Assembly: GCA_963746735.1 (NCBI GenBank)
Contig: CAVVCO010000017.1
Span: forward strand, 190,729 to 254,728
Origin: CAVSWT01 sp963746735
Lineage (GTDB): Bacteria > Bacteroidota > Ignavibacteria > Ignavibacteriales > Ignavibacteriaceae
Direction of reading: 5' to 3'
DNA length: 64,000 nt
A program made the position numbers and the translations under genes. The notes beneath the pieces were generated by a model. The model searched no databases, was not told the DNA's origin, and worked only from the letters and a program-made list of their open reading frames with translations. Positions 27,911 to 37,677 of this stretch are shown here, piece after piece. How positions within the stretch are numbered: the stretch's first letter is position 1; each line of letters starts with the position of its first letter.

Positions 27911-28891
27911 TTAACCCAGCTTCATTTTTTCACGAACTTCAGTCATAGTTGCAATAGCTACTTCTTTTCCTCTTCGTTCTCCATCTGCAAGTATTTCTTT
28001 TACTTCGTCAATTCTATTTTCATAATAATTTCTTTTTTCTCGGAATGGTTCAAAGAAAACAGAAATTTTGCTTGCACAATTCATTTTGCAATCAAAGCAT
28101 CCCAGGGAACCGCTTCTGCACCCAGCTTCAATTTCTTCTATCTCCGCTGGATTAAATTTTTTGTGATAGGAAAAAACCAAACATATAAACGGATTGCCTG
28201 GATCGCCCTTACGGACTTTATTTGGGTCAGTTACTGCCTTTTTTAATTTAGCTTTTATTATGTCCGGGCCATCGGAAAGTAAAATTGAATTGCCAAGAGA
28301 TTTGCTCATTTTTGCATTTCCGTCAAGACCAGGAAGTCTTGGAAAGTTAGTTAATAACGATTCAGGTTCATTAAATACCTTTCCATATTGATTATTAAAC
28401 TTGCGTGCTATTTCTCTAGTGATTTCAACATGCGGAACTTGATCTTCTCCAACAGGCACAGCATCACCTTTATAAAGTAAAATGTCTGCGGCTTGCAACA
28501 CCGGATATCCTAAATGCCCAAATATTACATTCTCAATATTCAAATCACGAACTTGATCTTTTACAGTAGGATTTCTTTCAAGCCTGTTTACAGTTATCAG
28601 CATCATAAAAATTAAGTTCAACTCAGTGTGTTCCTTAATTTGCGATTGACGGAACATTGGACTTTTTGTATGATCTAGTCCGGCAGAAAGCCAATCAATC
28701 AACATATCGATAGTATTTTGATAAATGTCTTCTGTATTCAAACTTGTTGTAAGTACATGGTAATCTGCAATCAAGTGGAAATTTTGATATTCATCTTGAA
28801 GCTTAACCCAATTTTCAAGCGCCCCGACATAATGCCCGATATGTAATTTGCCGGTAGGACGCATTCCGCTTAAGATTCTTTTTTTAGCCAT
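27911..28891 (-). CDS. trpS: Tryptophanyl-tRNA synthetase with probable [4Fe-4S] site
   Basis: 326 aa class I synthetase. HIGH motif as HIGH (17-20), within GMRPTGKLHIGHYVG; KMSKS at 194-198. Unusually it contains a cysteine motif C237-x20-C258-x6-C265-x2-C268 (the last three in AGCRSGSLGCFDC), with a further Cys at 272. A very similar motif (C-x22-C-x6-C-x2-C) binds a [4Fe-4S] cluster in Thermotoga maritima TrpRS, where it sits by the anticodon-binding region. An Fe-S TrpRS is therefore likely here. First gene of the trpS-scpA-scpB-rluB-dacB-lysS run. Confidence 0.96.
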   Translation of the reverse strand: MAKKRILSGMRPTGKLHIGHYVGALENWVKLQDEYQNFHLIADYHVLTTSLNTEDIYQNTIDMLIDWLSAGLDHTKSPMFRQSQIKEHTELNLIFMMLITVNRLERNPTVKDQVRDLNIENVIFGHLGYPVLQAADILLYKGDAVPVGEDQVPHVEITREIARKFNNQYGKVFNEPESLLTNFPRLPGLDGNAKMSKSLGNSILLSDGPDIIKAKLKKAVTDPNKVRKGDPGNPFICLVFSYHKKFNPAEIEEIEAGCRSGSLGCFDCKMNCASKISVFFEPFREKRNYYENRIDEVKEILADGERRGKEVAIATMTEVREKMKLG

Positions 28892-28982
28892 TATATTCAG
28901 TTTTAATTTAGAAATTGCTGCGTAAAAATAATAATATTGAAAGTAATTTTCTTATAATTCGATGGAAGATTATTACTTATTT

Positions 28983-29465
28983 TTATGAAAGATAAAGATA
29001 TGGTTTCCAGGTTTCATCTAATTTACCAACTACAGTTTTAATAAACATAATATGGCTTGGTTTGAAAGGCTTGCTAAGAAGATTCATATTTGCTTCAATT
29101 GGTGTTCTATCACCTTTTTTGTTATTGCATAAAGTACATGCACAAATTAAATTTTCCCAGCTATCGCTGCCGCCTTTTGCTTTTGGAATTATATGATCGA
29201 TTGTTAATGGTAAATCACCTCTGCCGCAGTAACCGCATTTGTATGCATCTCTTCTTAATATATTTTTCCTGGTTAGAACTACACGCTTGTAAGGCACACT
29301 AATATATTGCTTCAATTTTATGATGCTTGGCCACGGAAATATCTGGGTAGTTGAATGCAATTCCTTTTTCCTGTCTTTCATTACTAATTCAGCTTTTCCT
29401 AAGTAGATCAGGACAAAAGCTTTTTTAATATTACAGATGGTTAAAGGTTCATAGCTTTGGTTCAA
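28983..29465 (-). CDS. HNH endonuclease family protein (start uncertain)
   Basis: At least 160 aa. The C-terminal half has an HNH/zinc motif: CGYCGRGDLPLTIDHIIPKAKGGSDSWENLICACTLCNNKKGDRTP, with two CxxC knuckles and the D-H-I catalytic pair. The N-terminus is unclear. TTG at 29465 (with AAAGG 9 nt upstream) is the only usual start codon. The frame stays open upstream to the stop of the preceding 63-aa gene, and its peptide NAKVLILNQSYEPL continues the sequence expected of this family. No ATG or GTG exists there, so either a TTG start or an indel near the true start is likely. The family is common and its function unproven; it is usually a stand-alone housekeeping gene. Confidence 0.8.
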   Translation of the reverse strand: MNQSYEPLTICNIKKAFVLIYLGKAELVMKDRKKELHSTTQIFPWPSIIKLKQYISVPYKRVVLTRKNILRRDAYKCGYCGRGDLPLTIDHIIPKAKGGSDSWENLICACTLCNNKKGDRTPIEANMNLLSKPFKPSHIMFIKTVVGKLDETWKPYLYLS

Positions 29466-29525
29466 TATAAGAACCTTTGCATTGAGCTTCCCGTTGGTGT
29501 GTTTAGCTGGTTCGAACGCGACCTC

Positions 29526-29717
29526 CTAATTGTCTTTCTTTTTATCTTGAACTGCAAAATAAATTCTTAATGAAAATCTTATCACCATTAAAACTAAGCT
29601 AAATACTAGAACTGTAATAAACCATTCTTTTGGTATTACTTTAAATATCATTAGAACAAGAAACACTGCCACTATACCTATTGAAGCATAGCTAAAAATT
29701 TCGTAAAACTTTCTCAA
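29526..29717 (-). CDS. Small two-helix membrane protein, unknown function
   Basis: 63 aa, TTG start at 29717. Two hydrophobic segments (ASIGIVAVFLVLMIFKVI and WFITVLVFSLVLMVIRF) with a charged C-terminus (QDKKKDN). No family recognised. Its TAG stop is followed directly by GAGG, so AGGAGG spans the stop and could serve the next gene, but no start codon lies at the right distance (see the HNH gene). Probably real because of its clean membrane topology and position, but unsupported by homology. Confidence 0.5.
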   Translation of the reverse strand: MRKFYEIFSYASIGIVAVFLVLMIFKVIPKEWFITVLVFSLVLMVIRFSLRIYFAVQDKKKDN

Positions 29718-29859
29718 ATTTGTATAACCCTTAATTTAATTGAGTAAAATTAGGAATTAGAACATCATTTATCAAATAAAAATACAGACTGAATTATTAA
29801 CAGCCCAGTTCTTACATAGCCCACTATTACTAATACTAATTATTTTATATAAGATTTAA

Positions 29860-32784
29860 TTATATTTTTACTCTAATCCCGAAATCTCCAGTCATGCCAT
29901 ATCTCTCGATAGAAACCGGAAGATTATTCTTTTGATTTATATTAGTATCATCTTCGCTAGTAAGATTATTTAGATTTAGAAATACTTGAATCCCATACCA
30001 TGGTAGTTCTTGTTTTAATGAAAGATCCCAACGAACATATTTATCAGAGTTAACTCTATTCTGCATCCAGAAATCAGGTTTCTTAAAAATATTATTTTGA
30101 TAAAGTAATGAAATCCGTCCTGAAAATCCTCCATAATCAAAACCTAAAGCCATGTTAAGAATATCATTAGGTTGATTAAGTAGTCTTGTTGTATATAACG
30201 TATCATGAATCAAAAATGTTGGATTACCAAGTTCATCATATGTTACAAGATATTCGCCTTTAGGATAACTAGCTTTGGAAAAAATATGAGTGTAATTTAT
30301 ATTAAATACTATACCTGAAAATGGATCAGGCAGATACCAAAAATGAGTTTGCCAATCAGACTCAATTCCCAAAAGATCAATGGGAATTGGGTTATTTATA
30401 TAAGTGTTAAATTCAAATAGTTGACTTCGATTCTGAGGCAAATCAGGGTATTTACTCAAATCAGTTATATAAGTTTTAGATTCAAATATTAAATCTTTAA
30501 TTCTTTTTTTGAATCCATCAATTGTAAATAAACCAAGTTCATTGTTATACACTGAAAAAACCAAATCATAATTTTCTGAGGTTGATGGTTTAAGATTGTA
30601 ATTATTATATGAAATAGCTCCTTGAACTACATCATATCTGGGAACAATAGCATTATAATCAGCATAATTTAAAGTATTGGTATAAGCAAAATGAATTTGA
30701 AGCCAATTCAGAGGCTTATAAATTGCATGAATCATTGGGAGCCAGTACCCATGAGGCTTAGTAACAGTAGTATCATTAATTGAATATCTGCCAGGAATTC
30801 TTTCATCACGATAAGCGAAATAACTTGTTGTTAAGTTTTGGTATCTTACGCCAGGCAATAGACTGAAATCTTCACCAAAACTTAAAGTAGTCATTGCATA
30901 TGCCGCACTTTTATTTTCATTACCATGGTAGTCATAAATTTTTGATATTTCATCATTAACATTATACCCATCTGCATTTGAAGCATATCTAACAATATTC
31001 AAAATATCATGCATAAGCCCGATATTCATTGGATAAGCAATTGAGTATTCACCTTTTAAAAATTCGCCATAGGAATATGAATCATTAATAAAATTTGATA
31101 ATGCTAAGCCGCTTCCGTAAAGCTGCATATTAGGATAAGCTTTTAAAATTAATGCTACAGTATTTCCTCCACCTAACTGTAAATTGCCGCCATGACCATA
31201 ATTAATATCATAACTTCTTTCACGATATTGATACATACCTCCAAACTTAATTTTCGCTGTTAAGAAATTCGAAATTACAAAGTCAGTTTGTAAATCTAAT
31301 GCCCCGGATAAAGTTCTGTCCCTAGAAAAATTCTGTGAAGTGTTGATGTTACTCATTCTTGCTGTTGAAGCATTTGGTTTAGCTAATGAGTACAATACTT
31401 TTGGAGATACTTTAGTTAGGTCACCCAAACCGGTTAAGCCTGACTCATCTTGCCAAAAATTAACATTTAAATCTTCAGGATTATGGCTTTCAGAATATGT
31501 ATGAGATAATCTTAAATCAACATGAAAAATCGGAATGTCTTGTTTAATGCTTAAAATATTTGTTATTATATTTAATTTATTGTCTGCGTCGGTTCCGTTA
31601 TAAAACATATCACTACCGGTTGTAGATATTGTTTCTGACCTAGAAGTAGCTTTAGTATCACTTGCACTAAAAAAATTCATAAAACCAATGTTTCCTTTTG
31701 AATGTTCATAATCCAATACCATTGTAACCGCATTCCTATTTCTAGTTCGAAAAACATCAGTTAGATTTAACGAAACTAGATCAGGAATTCCAGCGTCACC
31801 ATGCTGTTTATCATTTAAATTATAAGGAGCCCCAAACTCATTAGCACTAAGATTTCTTTTTTCAGTTGAGCCTTGAAGAAAAATTCCAAATGATTGGTCG
31901 AATAAGCGCTGTTCATATGAACCAACAAACATGTAATCATTATAAGTAGTTTTCAATTGATCATATCTACCTTGTGATAAAATTTCAAAAGATGGTTTTG
32001 AAGAATTTCCCTTCATTGCCTTTCTTAAACCAAAATTAACCACTCCTCCAATAACTGCTGCATCCATATCTGGTGTTATAGCTTTTATTACTTCAATTCC
32101 ACCTAACATACTTGATGAAATCATACTTAAATTTGTTCCCCGATCACCTAAAAGTGTGGTTTGTGAATTTGGATCATTTGAGACAACGTTTCCAGGTAAT
32201 TGAACACCATCGATTGTTACTTGATTATATTGCGGCGACAATCCTCTAATAACAACTTGTGCACCTTCACCACCTTCTCTAATAAGTGAAACTCCTGGAA
32301 GTCTAGCTACAGACTCGGCTGCATTTGCATCAGGCAGTTCTTGAATACGGGCCAAAGAAACAACATTTTTAATTTGAATGGAAGATAACTGTTGATTAAT
32401 CGCTTCATTTTGTCCGCTAGCTTGAGCTGTAACCACTACAGTCTGCCCTTCTACTCCTACAGGGCTAAGTTTAAATTCTGCTTCAAGTATTCTGCCTTCC
32501 TTCAGGTTTATTTTAAATTCATGTGATGTATATCCAACATACGATGCTCTAACAATATAGTTCCCTGATGGAATATTTCTAATAACAAATTTACCCTCAA
32601 CATCACTTGCAGCACCAATGCTTGTTCCAACCAACATAACATTTGCTCCTGGTAAAGGATCTCTTGAAACTGAATCAACTACTATTCCTTTTAATGTACC
32701 GGACTGAGCAAATAAAGAATTTATAAATACTAAAAAGAAAAAAAGAGTGACAGTAAAATTGAATCTGTAATTCTCTTTTAACAT
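29860..32784 (-). CDS. TonB-dependent receptor with carboxypeptidase-regulatory-like domain
   Basis: 974 aa outer-membrane receptor with a signal peptide ending ...INSLFAQ. A CarboxypepD_reg-like domain follows (about 30-115: GTLKGIVVDSVSRDPLPGANVMLVGTSIGAASDVEGKF), then the plug domain (QLSSIQIKNVVSLARIQELPDANAAESVARLPGVSL...VTIDGVQLPG) and a 22-strand-type barrel. It resembles the Bacteroidota CarboxypepD_reg/TonB receptors rather than SusC. Substrate unknown. Preceded by a GAGGT ribosome binding site and a 165-bp AT-rich upstream gap with no clear promoter; it appears monocistronic, without a SusD partner. Confidence 0.92.
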   Translation of the reverse strand: MLKENYRFNFTVTLFFFLVFINSLFAQSGTLKGIVVDSVSRDPLPGANVMLVGTSIGAASDVEGKFVIRNIPSGNYIVRASYVGYTSHEFKINLKEGRILEAEFKLSPVGVEGQTVVVTAQASGQNEAINQQLSSIQIKNVVSLARIQELPDANAAESVARLPGVSLIREGGEGAQVVIRGLSPQYNQVTIDGVQLPGNVVSNDPNSQTTLLGDRGTNLSMISSSMLGGIEVIKAITPDMDAAVIGGVVNFGLRKAMKGNSSKPSFEILSQGRYDQLKTTYNDYMFVGSYEQRLFDQSFGIFLQGSTEKRNLSANEFGAPYNLNDKQHGDAGIPDLVSLNLTDVFRTRNRNAVTMVLDYEHSKGNIGFMNFFSASDTKATSRSETISTTGSDMFYNGTDADNKLNIITNILSIKQDIPIFHVDLRLSHTYSESHNPEDLNVNFWQDESGLTGLGDLTKVSPKVLYSLAKPNASTARMSNINTSQNFSRDRTLSGALDLQTDFVISNFLTAKIKFGGMYQYRERSYDINYGHGGNLQLGGGNTVALILKAYPNMQLYGSGLALSNFINDSYSYGEFLKGEYSIAYPMNIGLMHDILNIVRYASNADGYNVNDEISKIYDYHGNENKSAAYAMTTLSFGEDFSLLPGVRYQNLTTSYFAYRDERIPGRYSINDTTVTKPHGYWLPMIHAIYKPLNWLQIHFAYTNTLNYADYNAIVPRYDVVQGAISYNNYNLKPSTSENYDLVFSVYNNELGLFTIDGFKKRIKDLIFESKTYITDLSKYPDLPQNRSQLFEFNTYINNPIPIDLLGIESDWQTHFWYLPDPFSGIVFNINYTHIFSKASYPKGEYLVTYDELGNPTFLIHDTLYTTRLLNQPNDILNMALGFDYGGFSGRISLLYQNNIFKKPDFWMQNRVNSDKYVRWDLSLKQELPWYGIQVFLNLNNLTSEDDTNINQKNNLPVSIERYGMTGDFGIRVKI

Positions 32785-32949
32785 AGTTACCTCATAAATT
32801 GGTGTTATTAAGTTTAAACAATTATTTTAAAACAGAAATAAAAGCATTCATAGGGATAAAATATTTTATTACTCCATATTAACAAAATGTTATTTACAAT
32901 ATTTTATATGTTCTTAGAAAATAAAAAATAGGTATGATTATTACTAATA

Positions 32950-33324
32950 TTATTTTTTATAAATAATAGCAACGCAGGTAACATAATCACGCGAATGGCT
33001 CATGGAAATTTTTAAACTTTTATCTTCTGCTAAAAATTTTTGAAGTTTACCGCTTAATTTTGCGTAAGGCATACCACTTGGTTCATTAAAGATTTCTATA
33101 TCCTGCCAGGTAGTCCCCTTTTCCCATCCGGACTCAAGAGCTTTGTAAACAGCTTCTTTAGCGGCAAATCTTGCAGCGAGATGTTGATATTTATTTTTTT
33201 TTCCTAAACAATAATTTATTTCGTTTTGAGTATAGATTTTATTTAGGAATTTATCACCGTATTTTTCAATACTAGATTGTATTCTGTCTATTTCAATTAT
33301 GTCTATTCCTAAACCGATTACCAT
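32950..33324 (-). CDS. acpS: Holo-[acyl-carrier-protein] synthase
   Basis: 124 aa, transfers 4'-phosphopantetheine from CoA to acyl carrier protein. Diagnostic motifs: GLGIDIIEIDRI at the N-terminus (metal-binding Asp8) and the RFAAKEAVYKAL block, with GTTWQDIEI and LSMSHSRDYVTCVAII in the C-terminal half. Normal length. Last gene of the ssb-corC-hyp-mlaD-ggt-acpS run, 30 bp after ggt. Confidence 0.95.
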   Translation of the reverse strand: MVIGLGIDIIEIDRIQSSIEKYGDKFLNKIYTQNEINYCLGKKNKYQHLAARFAAKEAVYKALESGWEKGTTWQDIEIFNEPSGMPYAKLSGKLQKFLAEDKSLKISMSHSRDYVTCVAIIYKK

Positions 33325-33354
33325 AATAAAAATAAGTTTATTAATATTTAGAAT

Positions 33355-35052
33355 TTAATAACCAATTGCTGAGCCATTTGATCGAGGATCTGAAGCTCCA
33401 AAGTATATTCCTTTTTCATAATCAATCATAATTCCCTGAACTCTGCCAATTATTCTTTGTTCGCCAATCTCGTATCCCATAGCTTTTAAATTATTTTTTA
33501 CATCCTCTGTCATTCCATATTCTTCATAGTCTATTTTATCAGGAAGCCATTGATGATGAATTCTCGGAAGGCTAACAGCTTCTTGAATATCCATATTGAA
33601 ATCTATGCAATTTAATATAACTTGAAGTACAGATGTTATTATCGTTGAACCTCCCGGGGCACCAACTATTAAATAAGGCTTATCATTTTTAAGGACAATG
33701 GTTGGGGTCATAGAACTTAACATTCTCTTCTCTGGTTGTATAGAATTTGCTTCTGAACCAACTAGCCCAAATTGATTTGGCTCTCCAGGCTTTGAACTGA
33801 AATCATCCATTTCGTTATTTAATAAAAATCCCGCACCATCGACAACAATTTTATTTCCAAACCATGAATTTATTGTTGTCGTTGTGCTTACTGCATTGCC
33901 ATAGGAATCACAAATACTGTAATGTGTTGTCTGGTCACTTTCTTTAGAAATGGGAATTCCGTTTTTTATTTCAGCAGAGGGAGTAACTTTATCTTTTATT
34001 TTACTAAATATTTTTTTAGCATATTCCTTTGAAGTTAAAAAATCAACCGGCACTTTATAATAGTCCGGATCCCCTAAATAAGCTGCTCTATCAGCATAGG
34101 CAAATTTCATGGCTTCAACTAAATCATGTATATATTCACTGCTTCCCCATTCTTCTTTTGCAAAACTAAAATTTTCCAAAACATTTAACATTTCAATAAG
34201 TACAATCCCACCCGAACTAGAAGGAGGCATAGAAATAATTTGATATCCTCTATAATTACCTATTACAGGATTTCTTTCAATTGGCTTATATTTTTTTAAA
34301 TCTTCTAACGTAATATATCCGCCAAGTTTTTTAATTTGATTTACAATTTTCTGCGCAACTTCACCGGAATAAAAACCATCAGTTCCTTTTTCTTCAATTT
34401 GCTTTAAAGTTAAAGCTAAGTCTGGTTGTTTAAATATTTCTCCTTCTGTATAAGGCACTCCATTATTTGCAAAAACTCTCATTGAAGATTCGTATTTCTC
34501 AAAATATTTTAATTCAGATTTAAAAGCATTTGCCATATTATAATTTAAAGGGAAACCATTTTCAGCTAAATTAATTGCCGGTTGAATCACATCTTTAAGT
34601 TTCATAGTTCCATATTTATTTAACGCAAATAGTAGTCCAGCAACACTACCCGGAACCCCGGATGAAGTTGCTCCTTCTACGCTCATCCCATTAATTATGT
34701 TGCCTTCTTTATCTAAGTACATATTTCGACTTGCAGACAAAGGAGCCTTTTCCCGGTAATCAATGGTAACATTTTTCCCATTTGCTAAATGAATAACCAT
34801 AAAACCACCACCGCCAATATTTCCTGCTGCTGGGTATGTAACTGCCAATGCGAAACCTACAGCAACTGCTGCGTCTACTGCGTTCCCGCCTTTTTTTAAT
34901 ATTTCAATACCCACTTTTGAAGCTAAATCACTTATGGAAACAACCATCCCATTTTTTGCTCTTACCGGGTCTGGAGATTTTGCGGTAACTATTTGTGCTA
35001 TGAAAGTTAATAGAATTACTGTAAATATTTTCGCTTTAAAAAATGTGTGCAT
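33355..35052 (-). CDS. ggt: Gamma-glutamyltransferase (glutathione hydrolase)
   Basis: 565 aa from the ATG at 35052. A signal peptide (...LLTFIAQIVTA) sends it to the periplasm. The proenzyme cleaves itself before the catalytic Thr375 in QTTHYSI, making large and small subunits. Arg100 in DYREKAP binds the gamma-glutamyl carboxylate, and the GGG-FM motif (GGGGFMVIHL) is intact. It hydrolyses glutathione or transfers its gamma-glutamyl group. Its 5' end overlaps mlaD by 17 bp, although the two functions seem unrelated. Confidence 0.94.
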   Translation of the reverse strand: MHTFFKAKIFTVILLTFIAQIVTAKSPDPVRAKNGMVVSISDLASKVGIEILKKGGNAVDAAVAVGFALAVTYPAAGNIGGGGFMVIHLANGKNVTIDYREKAPLSASRNMYLDKEGNIINGMSVEGATSSGVPGSVAGLLFALNKYGTMKLKDVIQPAINLAENGFPLNYNMANAFKSELKYFEKYESSMRVFANNGVPYTEGEIFKQPDLALTLKQIEEKGTDGFYSGEVAQKIVNQIKKLGGYITLEDLKKYKPIERNPVIGNYRGYQIISMPPSSSGGIVLIEMLNVLENFSFAKEEWGSSEYIHDLVEAMKFAYADRAAYLGDPDYYKVPVDFLTSKEYAKKIFSKIKDKVTPSAEIKNGIPISKESDQTTHYSICDSYGNAVSTTTTINSWFGNKIVVDGAGFLLNNEMDDFSSKPGEPNQFGLVGSEANSIQPEKRMLSSMTPTIVLKNDKPYLIVGAPGGSTIITSVLQVILNCIDFNMDIQEAVSLPRIHHQWLPDKIDYEEYGMTEDVKNNLKAMGYEIGEQRIIGRVQGIMIDYEKGIYFGASDPRSNGSAIGY

Positions 35053-35944
35053 CAATATTTATCCCATCATTTTGAATTTGATTTAAAATTATTTTTGTAA
35101 GTTCATTTACCTGTTTTAATGTTTCATTCAAATTATTATAAGTATTTTCGTCGTACAATATTTTCCCTAAATTATTTTTTTGGTTTTTTGTTTCATCAAC
35201 TAAAAGATTTGTTTTTGCTAAAAGCGAATCGGTTTTTGTTAGAACATCATTTAATTTATCAATTGATGTTTTTATGTTAGTTTTATTTTCACTTATAAAA
35301 CTTTTTGCTTCGTCAGTTAAATCAACAGTATTTGCAGTTAACTTTTTTACACTCTCTCTATTTTCATCAATCATCAAATTAATTTTTGAAGTTAAGGTAT
35401 TTAAATTTGACATAGATTGTTTTATATCGCTTTGCAGCTTTTGGTCTGTTAAGTATTTGTTTAAGGAGGTAAGTGTCACATTAACATCATTCATCGCTTT
35501 CGTAATATTATTCTGCATCGAACCAACTAAAGTCATTACAGCAGGAATATCAGCATTATAAATTCCTTGTTGAACTTTATTCGGATCAAGCTTATCCTTC
35601 GAAGAACCAGGTTCTATTTCAACTTTTTTACCTCCCATTAAATCAAGCATGGAAATTCCGAACTTTGCGTCCTGCTTTAATTGAACATCATTATCTAGAG
35701 ATATTTTTACAATTACACTTTGATCATCAACTTTTATATCTTCAACATTTCCCTTCCTCACACCGTTAACAGTAACATCATCTCCAACTTCAAGGCCGGA
35801 AGCGTTATTGAATTTTACAAACAAATAATTTTCAGAAGGTGTTAAGCTGAAATTTTTTGCCCAGCCTAAAATCCAGATAAAGATTAACAGACCTAGAACT
35901 ACCGTTACCCCAACTCTAATTTCAGTTTTTCTTTGATCTTTCAT
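35036..35944 (-). CDS. mlaD: MlaD/MCE-domain lipid transport protein
   Basis: 302 aa. N-terminal transmembrane anchor (12-29), an MCE domain at about 38-115 (YLFVKFNNASGLEVGDDVTVNGVRKGNVEDIKVDDQSVIVKISL...) and a long helical/coiled-coil C-terminus (about 130-300), characteristic of single-MCE periplasmic lipid-binding proteins. It probably shuttles phospholipids between membranes. No ABC permease (mlaE) or ATPase (mlaF) is adjacent, although these are often encoded elsewhere in this group. Overlaps the upstream small gene by 23 bp. Confidence 0.9.
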   Translation of the reverse strand: MKDQRKTEIRVGVTVVLGLLIFIWILGWAKNFSLTPSENYLFVKFNNASGLEVGDDVTVNGVRKGNVEDIKVDDQSVIVKISLDNDVQLKQDAKFGISMLDLMGGKKVEIEPGSSKDKLDPNKVQQGIYNADIPAVMTLVGSMQNNITKAMNDVNVTLTSLNKYLTDQKLQSDIKQSMSNLNTLTSKINLMIDENRESVKKLTANTVDLTDEAKSFISENKTNIKTSIDKLNDVLTKTDSLLAKTNLLVDETKNQKNNLGKILYDENTYNNLNETLKQVNELTKIILNQIQNDGINIDAHIF

Positions 35945-36356
35945 TATTATTCTCTTTCAAAATTTCAATTACTTTTTTTAGATCATTTTGATCAACTATA
36001 TTATCTTTCAAATAAACATTTAATGAATCCATAAGCATATCTATTTGGTTATCTGAATTATCACCTATTTTAATATTAATATCAGTTCCCTTTTCTTTAG
36101 TAGAATCTTTATCTACTCCAATTTTATTTATTCGGCTTTCTACAAAATTATTAATCAAGGTTTCAAGTGAATCTTTTTCTGGTGAATCCTTAACTTTATC
36201 AAATTTCTTATCAAATTCTTTTAAAGCAATTTCTTTTAATATTCCCTTTCCTGGTTTTATAACTAAGTCATTAAAATGATGTTCAAAAAGATATAATACC
36301 ACGGCCAGCAGGATTGTTAAAATAATTATTGCTTTTAAGAAACAGCCTTTTTTCAT
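35922..36356 (-). CDS. Hypothetical membrane-anchored protein
   Basis: 144 aa with one N-terminal transmembrane segment (KAIIILTILLAVVLYLFEHHF) and a charged, mostly helical periplasmic part rich in Lys, Asp and Asn. I do not recognise a family. Its start follows the CorC stop by 2 bp, and its stop overlaps the mlaD start by 23 bp. It is probably co-transcribed with mlaD and may be its partner; this is inference from position only. Confidence 0.7.
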   Translation of the reverse strand: MKKGCFLKAIIILTILLAVVLYLFEHHFNDLVIKPGKGILKEIALKEFDKKFDKVKDSPEKDSLETLINNFVESRINKIGVDKDSTKEKGTDINIKIGDNSDNQIDMLMDSLNVYLKDNIVDQNDLKKVIEILKENNNERSKKN

Positions 36357-36358
36357 TT

Positions 36359-37643
36359 TTATTCACCGTGAAGTTTTTCTATTTGAACTTTTTTAACCCG
36401 CTTGTTCAAAACTTCTTTAACAGTAAATTTATAATTATTATTTACAAATGAATACCCATCTTTTGGAATATGCCCGGCAGTGGTTAAAATAAAACCACCG
36501 ATAGTTTCATAATCTTCGTTTTTAGGAATTATTTCAGTACCGGACAATTCATTCAATTCATCAATGGCTATTTTACCAAGGACTAAAAATTTACCTTCAT
36601 CAATTTTGCTTATTGGGTTTTCCTGCTCATCATATTCATCTCTAATTTCACCAATAATTTCTTCAAGTATATCTTCCATTGTAATTAACCCTGCCGTGCC
36701 TCCGTATTCATCAACTACAATTGCAAGATGAGTTTTCCTTTCCTGGAATTCATGCAAAAGGTCATTTATTAATTTTGATTCGGGAATAAACATAGCTTTA
36801 CGGGCAATTTTATCTAAAGACAATTGATTCTGCAAAGATTTGTCGCGTATGTATGGTAAAATATCTTTAGCATAAATAATTCCAATTATATTGTCTAGGT
36901 TGTTACTATATAATGGAATTCTACTGTGTCCCATACTTTTTATAACTTCCTGCACTTCATTAAAATCAGTATCAACCGAAAGAGAAACAATGTCAACGCG
37001 GGGAGTCATTACTTCATGAACGGCGACCAATCTGAAACTGACTATGCTTTGAATCAGCTCGTGTTCATCTTCTTCAATTGTTCCCCGTTCATGACTAATA
37101 TCTGCCAGGTCAGTTATTTCATCGGGATGAATTGCTGATTTACTTTTATCAAATTTTAATTTTAAAATTGAAAGCCTTATTAATTCTGTAATAGATTCAG
37201 CCACCGGGTAGAAAATGATGCTTGTCCAGTATAAAGGTATTGCAGCAATCTTAGAAAATCTAACAACATTTTTAGAAGCCCAAACTTTTGGTGTAAGCTC
37301 ACCGAATAATACTATTAATATTGTCAGTATTATAATTTGAATGGTTAAGGCGGTGCTCTCTGAAATATAATGTGTCTTTAGAAATATCCAAAGCGATTGA
37401 AACGCTAATAATGGAGGCAGCAACATTAACTAAGGTGTTGCCTATTAATATTGTTACAAGCAGCCGTCTTGGATATTCTATTAAATAGGAAATATATCTT
37501 TCAATTACCTTTGAAGAGCCAAAAAGATTGTTAATCTTTTTTTTGTTTAAAGAAAACAGGGCAACTTCAGAACCGGAAAAAAAGGCAGAGAGAAAGAATA
37601 ATAAAACTAAAATGATGAGTTTATATTGCCAGCCAATGTCCAA
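36359..37643 (-). CDS. CorC/HlyC-type hemolysin family (CNNM+CBS), apparently frameshifted
   Basis: Two frames that join into one 427-residue protein. 37299-37643 encodes the start, with the first transmembrane helix and NTLVNVAASIISVSIALD. 36359-37426 encodes the rest: the second half of the DUF21/CNNM membrane domain (ILIVLFGELTPKVWASK), two CBS domains (DIVSLSVDTDFNEVQEVIKSMGHSRIPLYSNNLDNIIGIIYAKD..., HLAIVVDEYGGTAGLITMEDILEEIIGEI) and a CorC_HlyC C-terminal domain. Removing one base within 37377-37379 (minus-strand AAA to AA) gives ...LDISKTHYISESTAL..., a seamless fusion. It starts at TTG 37643, 34 bp after ssb. Likely a metal-ion (Mg or Co) transporter or regulator of the CNNM family. 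Confidence 0.85.
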
Positions 37644-37677
37644 AAATTAAAATTGCCCTCAATTGTTAAACAATAAA

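Noticed and set aside
29505..29524. GGTTCGAACGCGACC, resembling a tRNA T-arm
   Set aside because: No acceptor stem, anticodon arm or CCA in the right positions; the sequence is coding or leader of the HNH gene.
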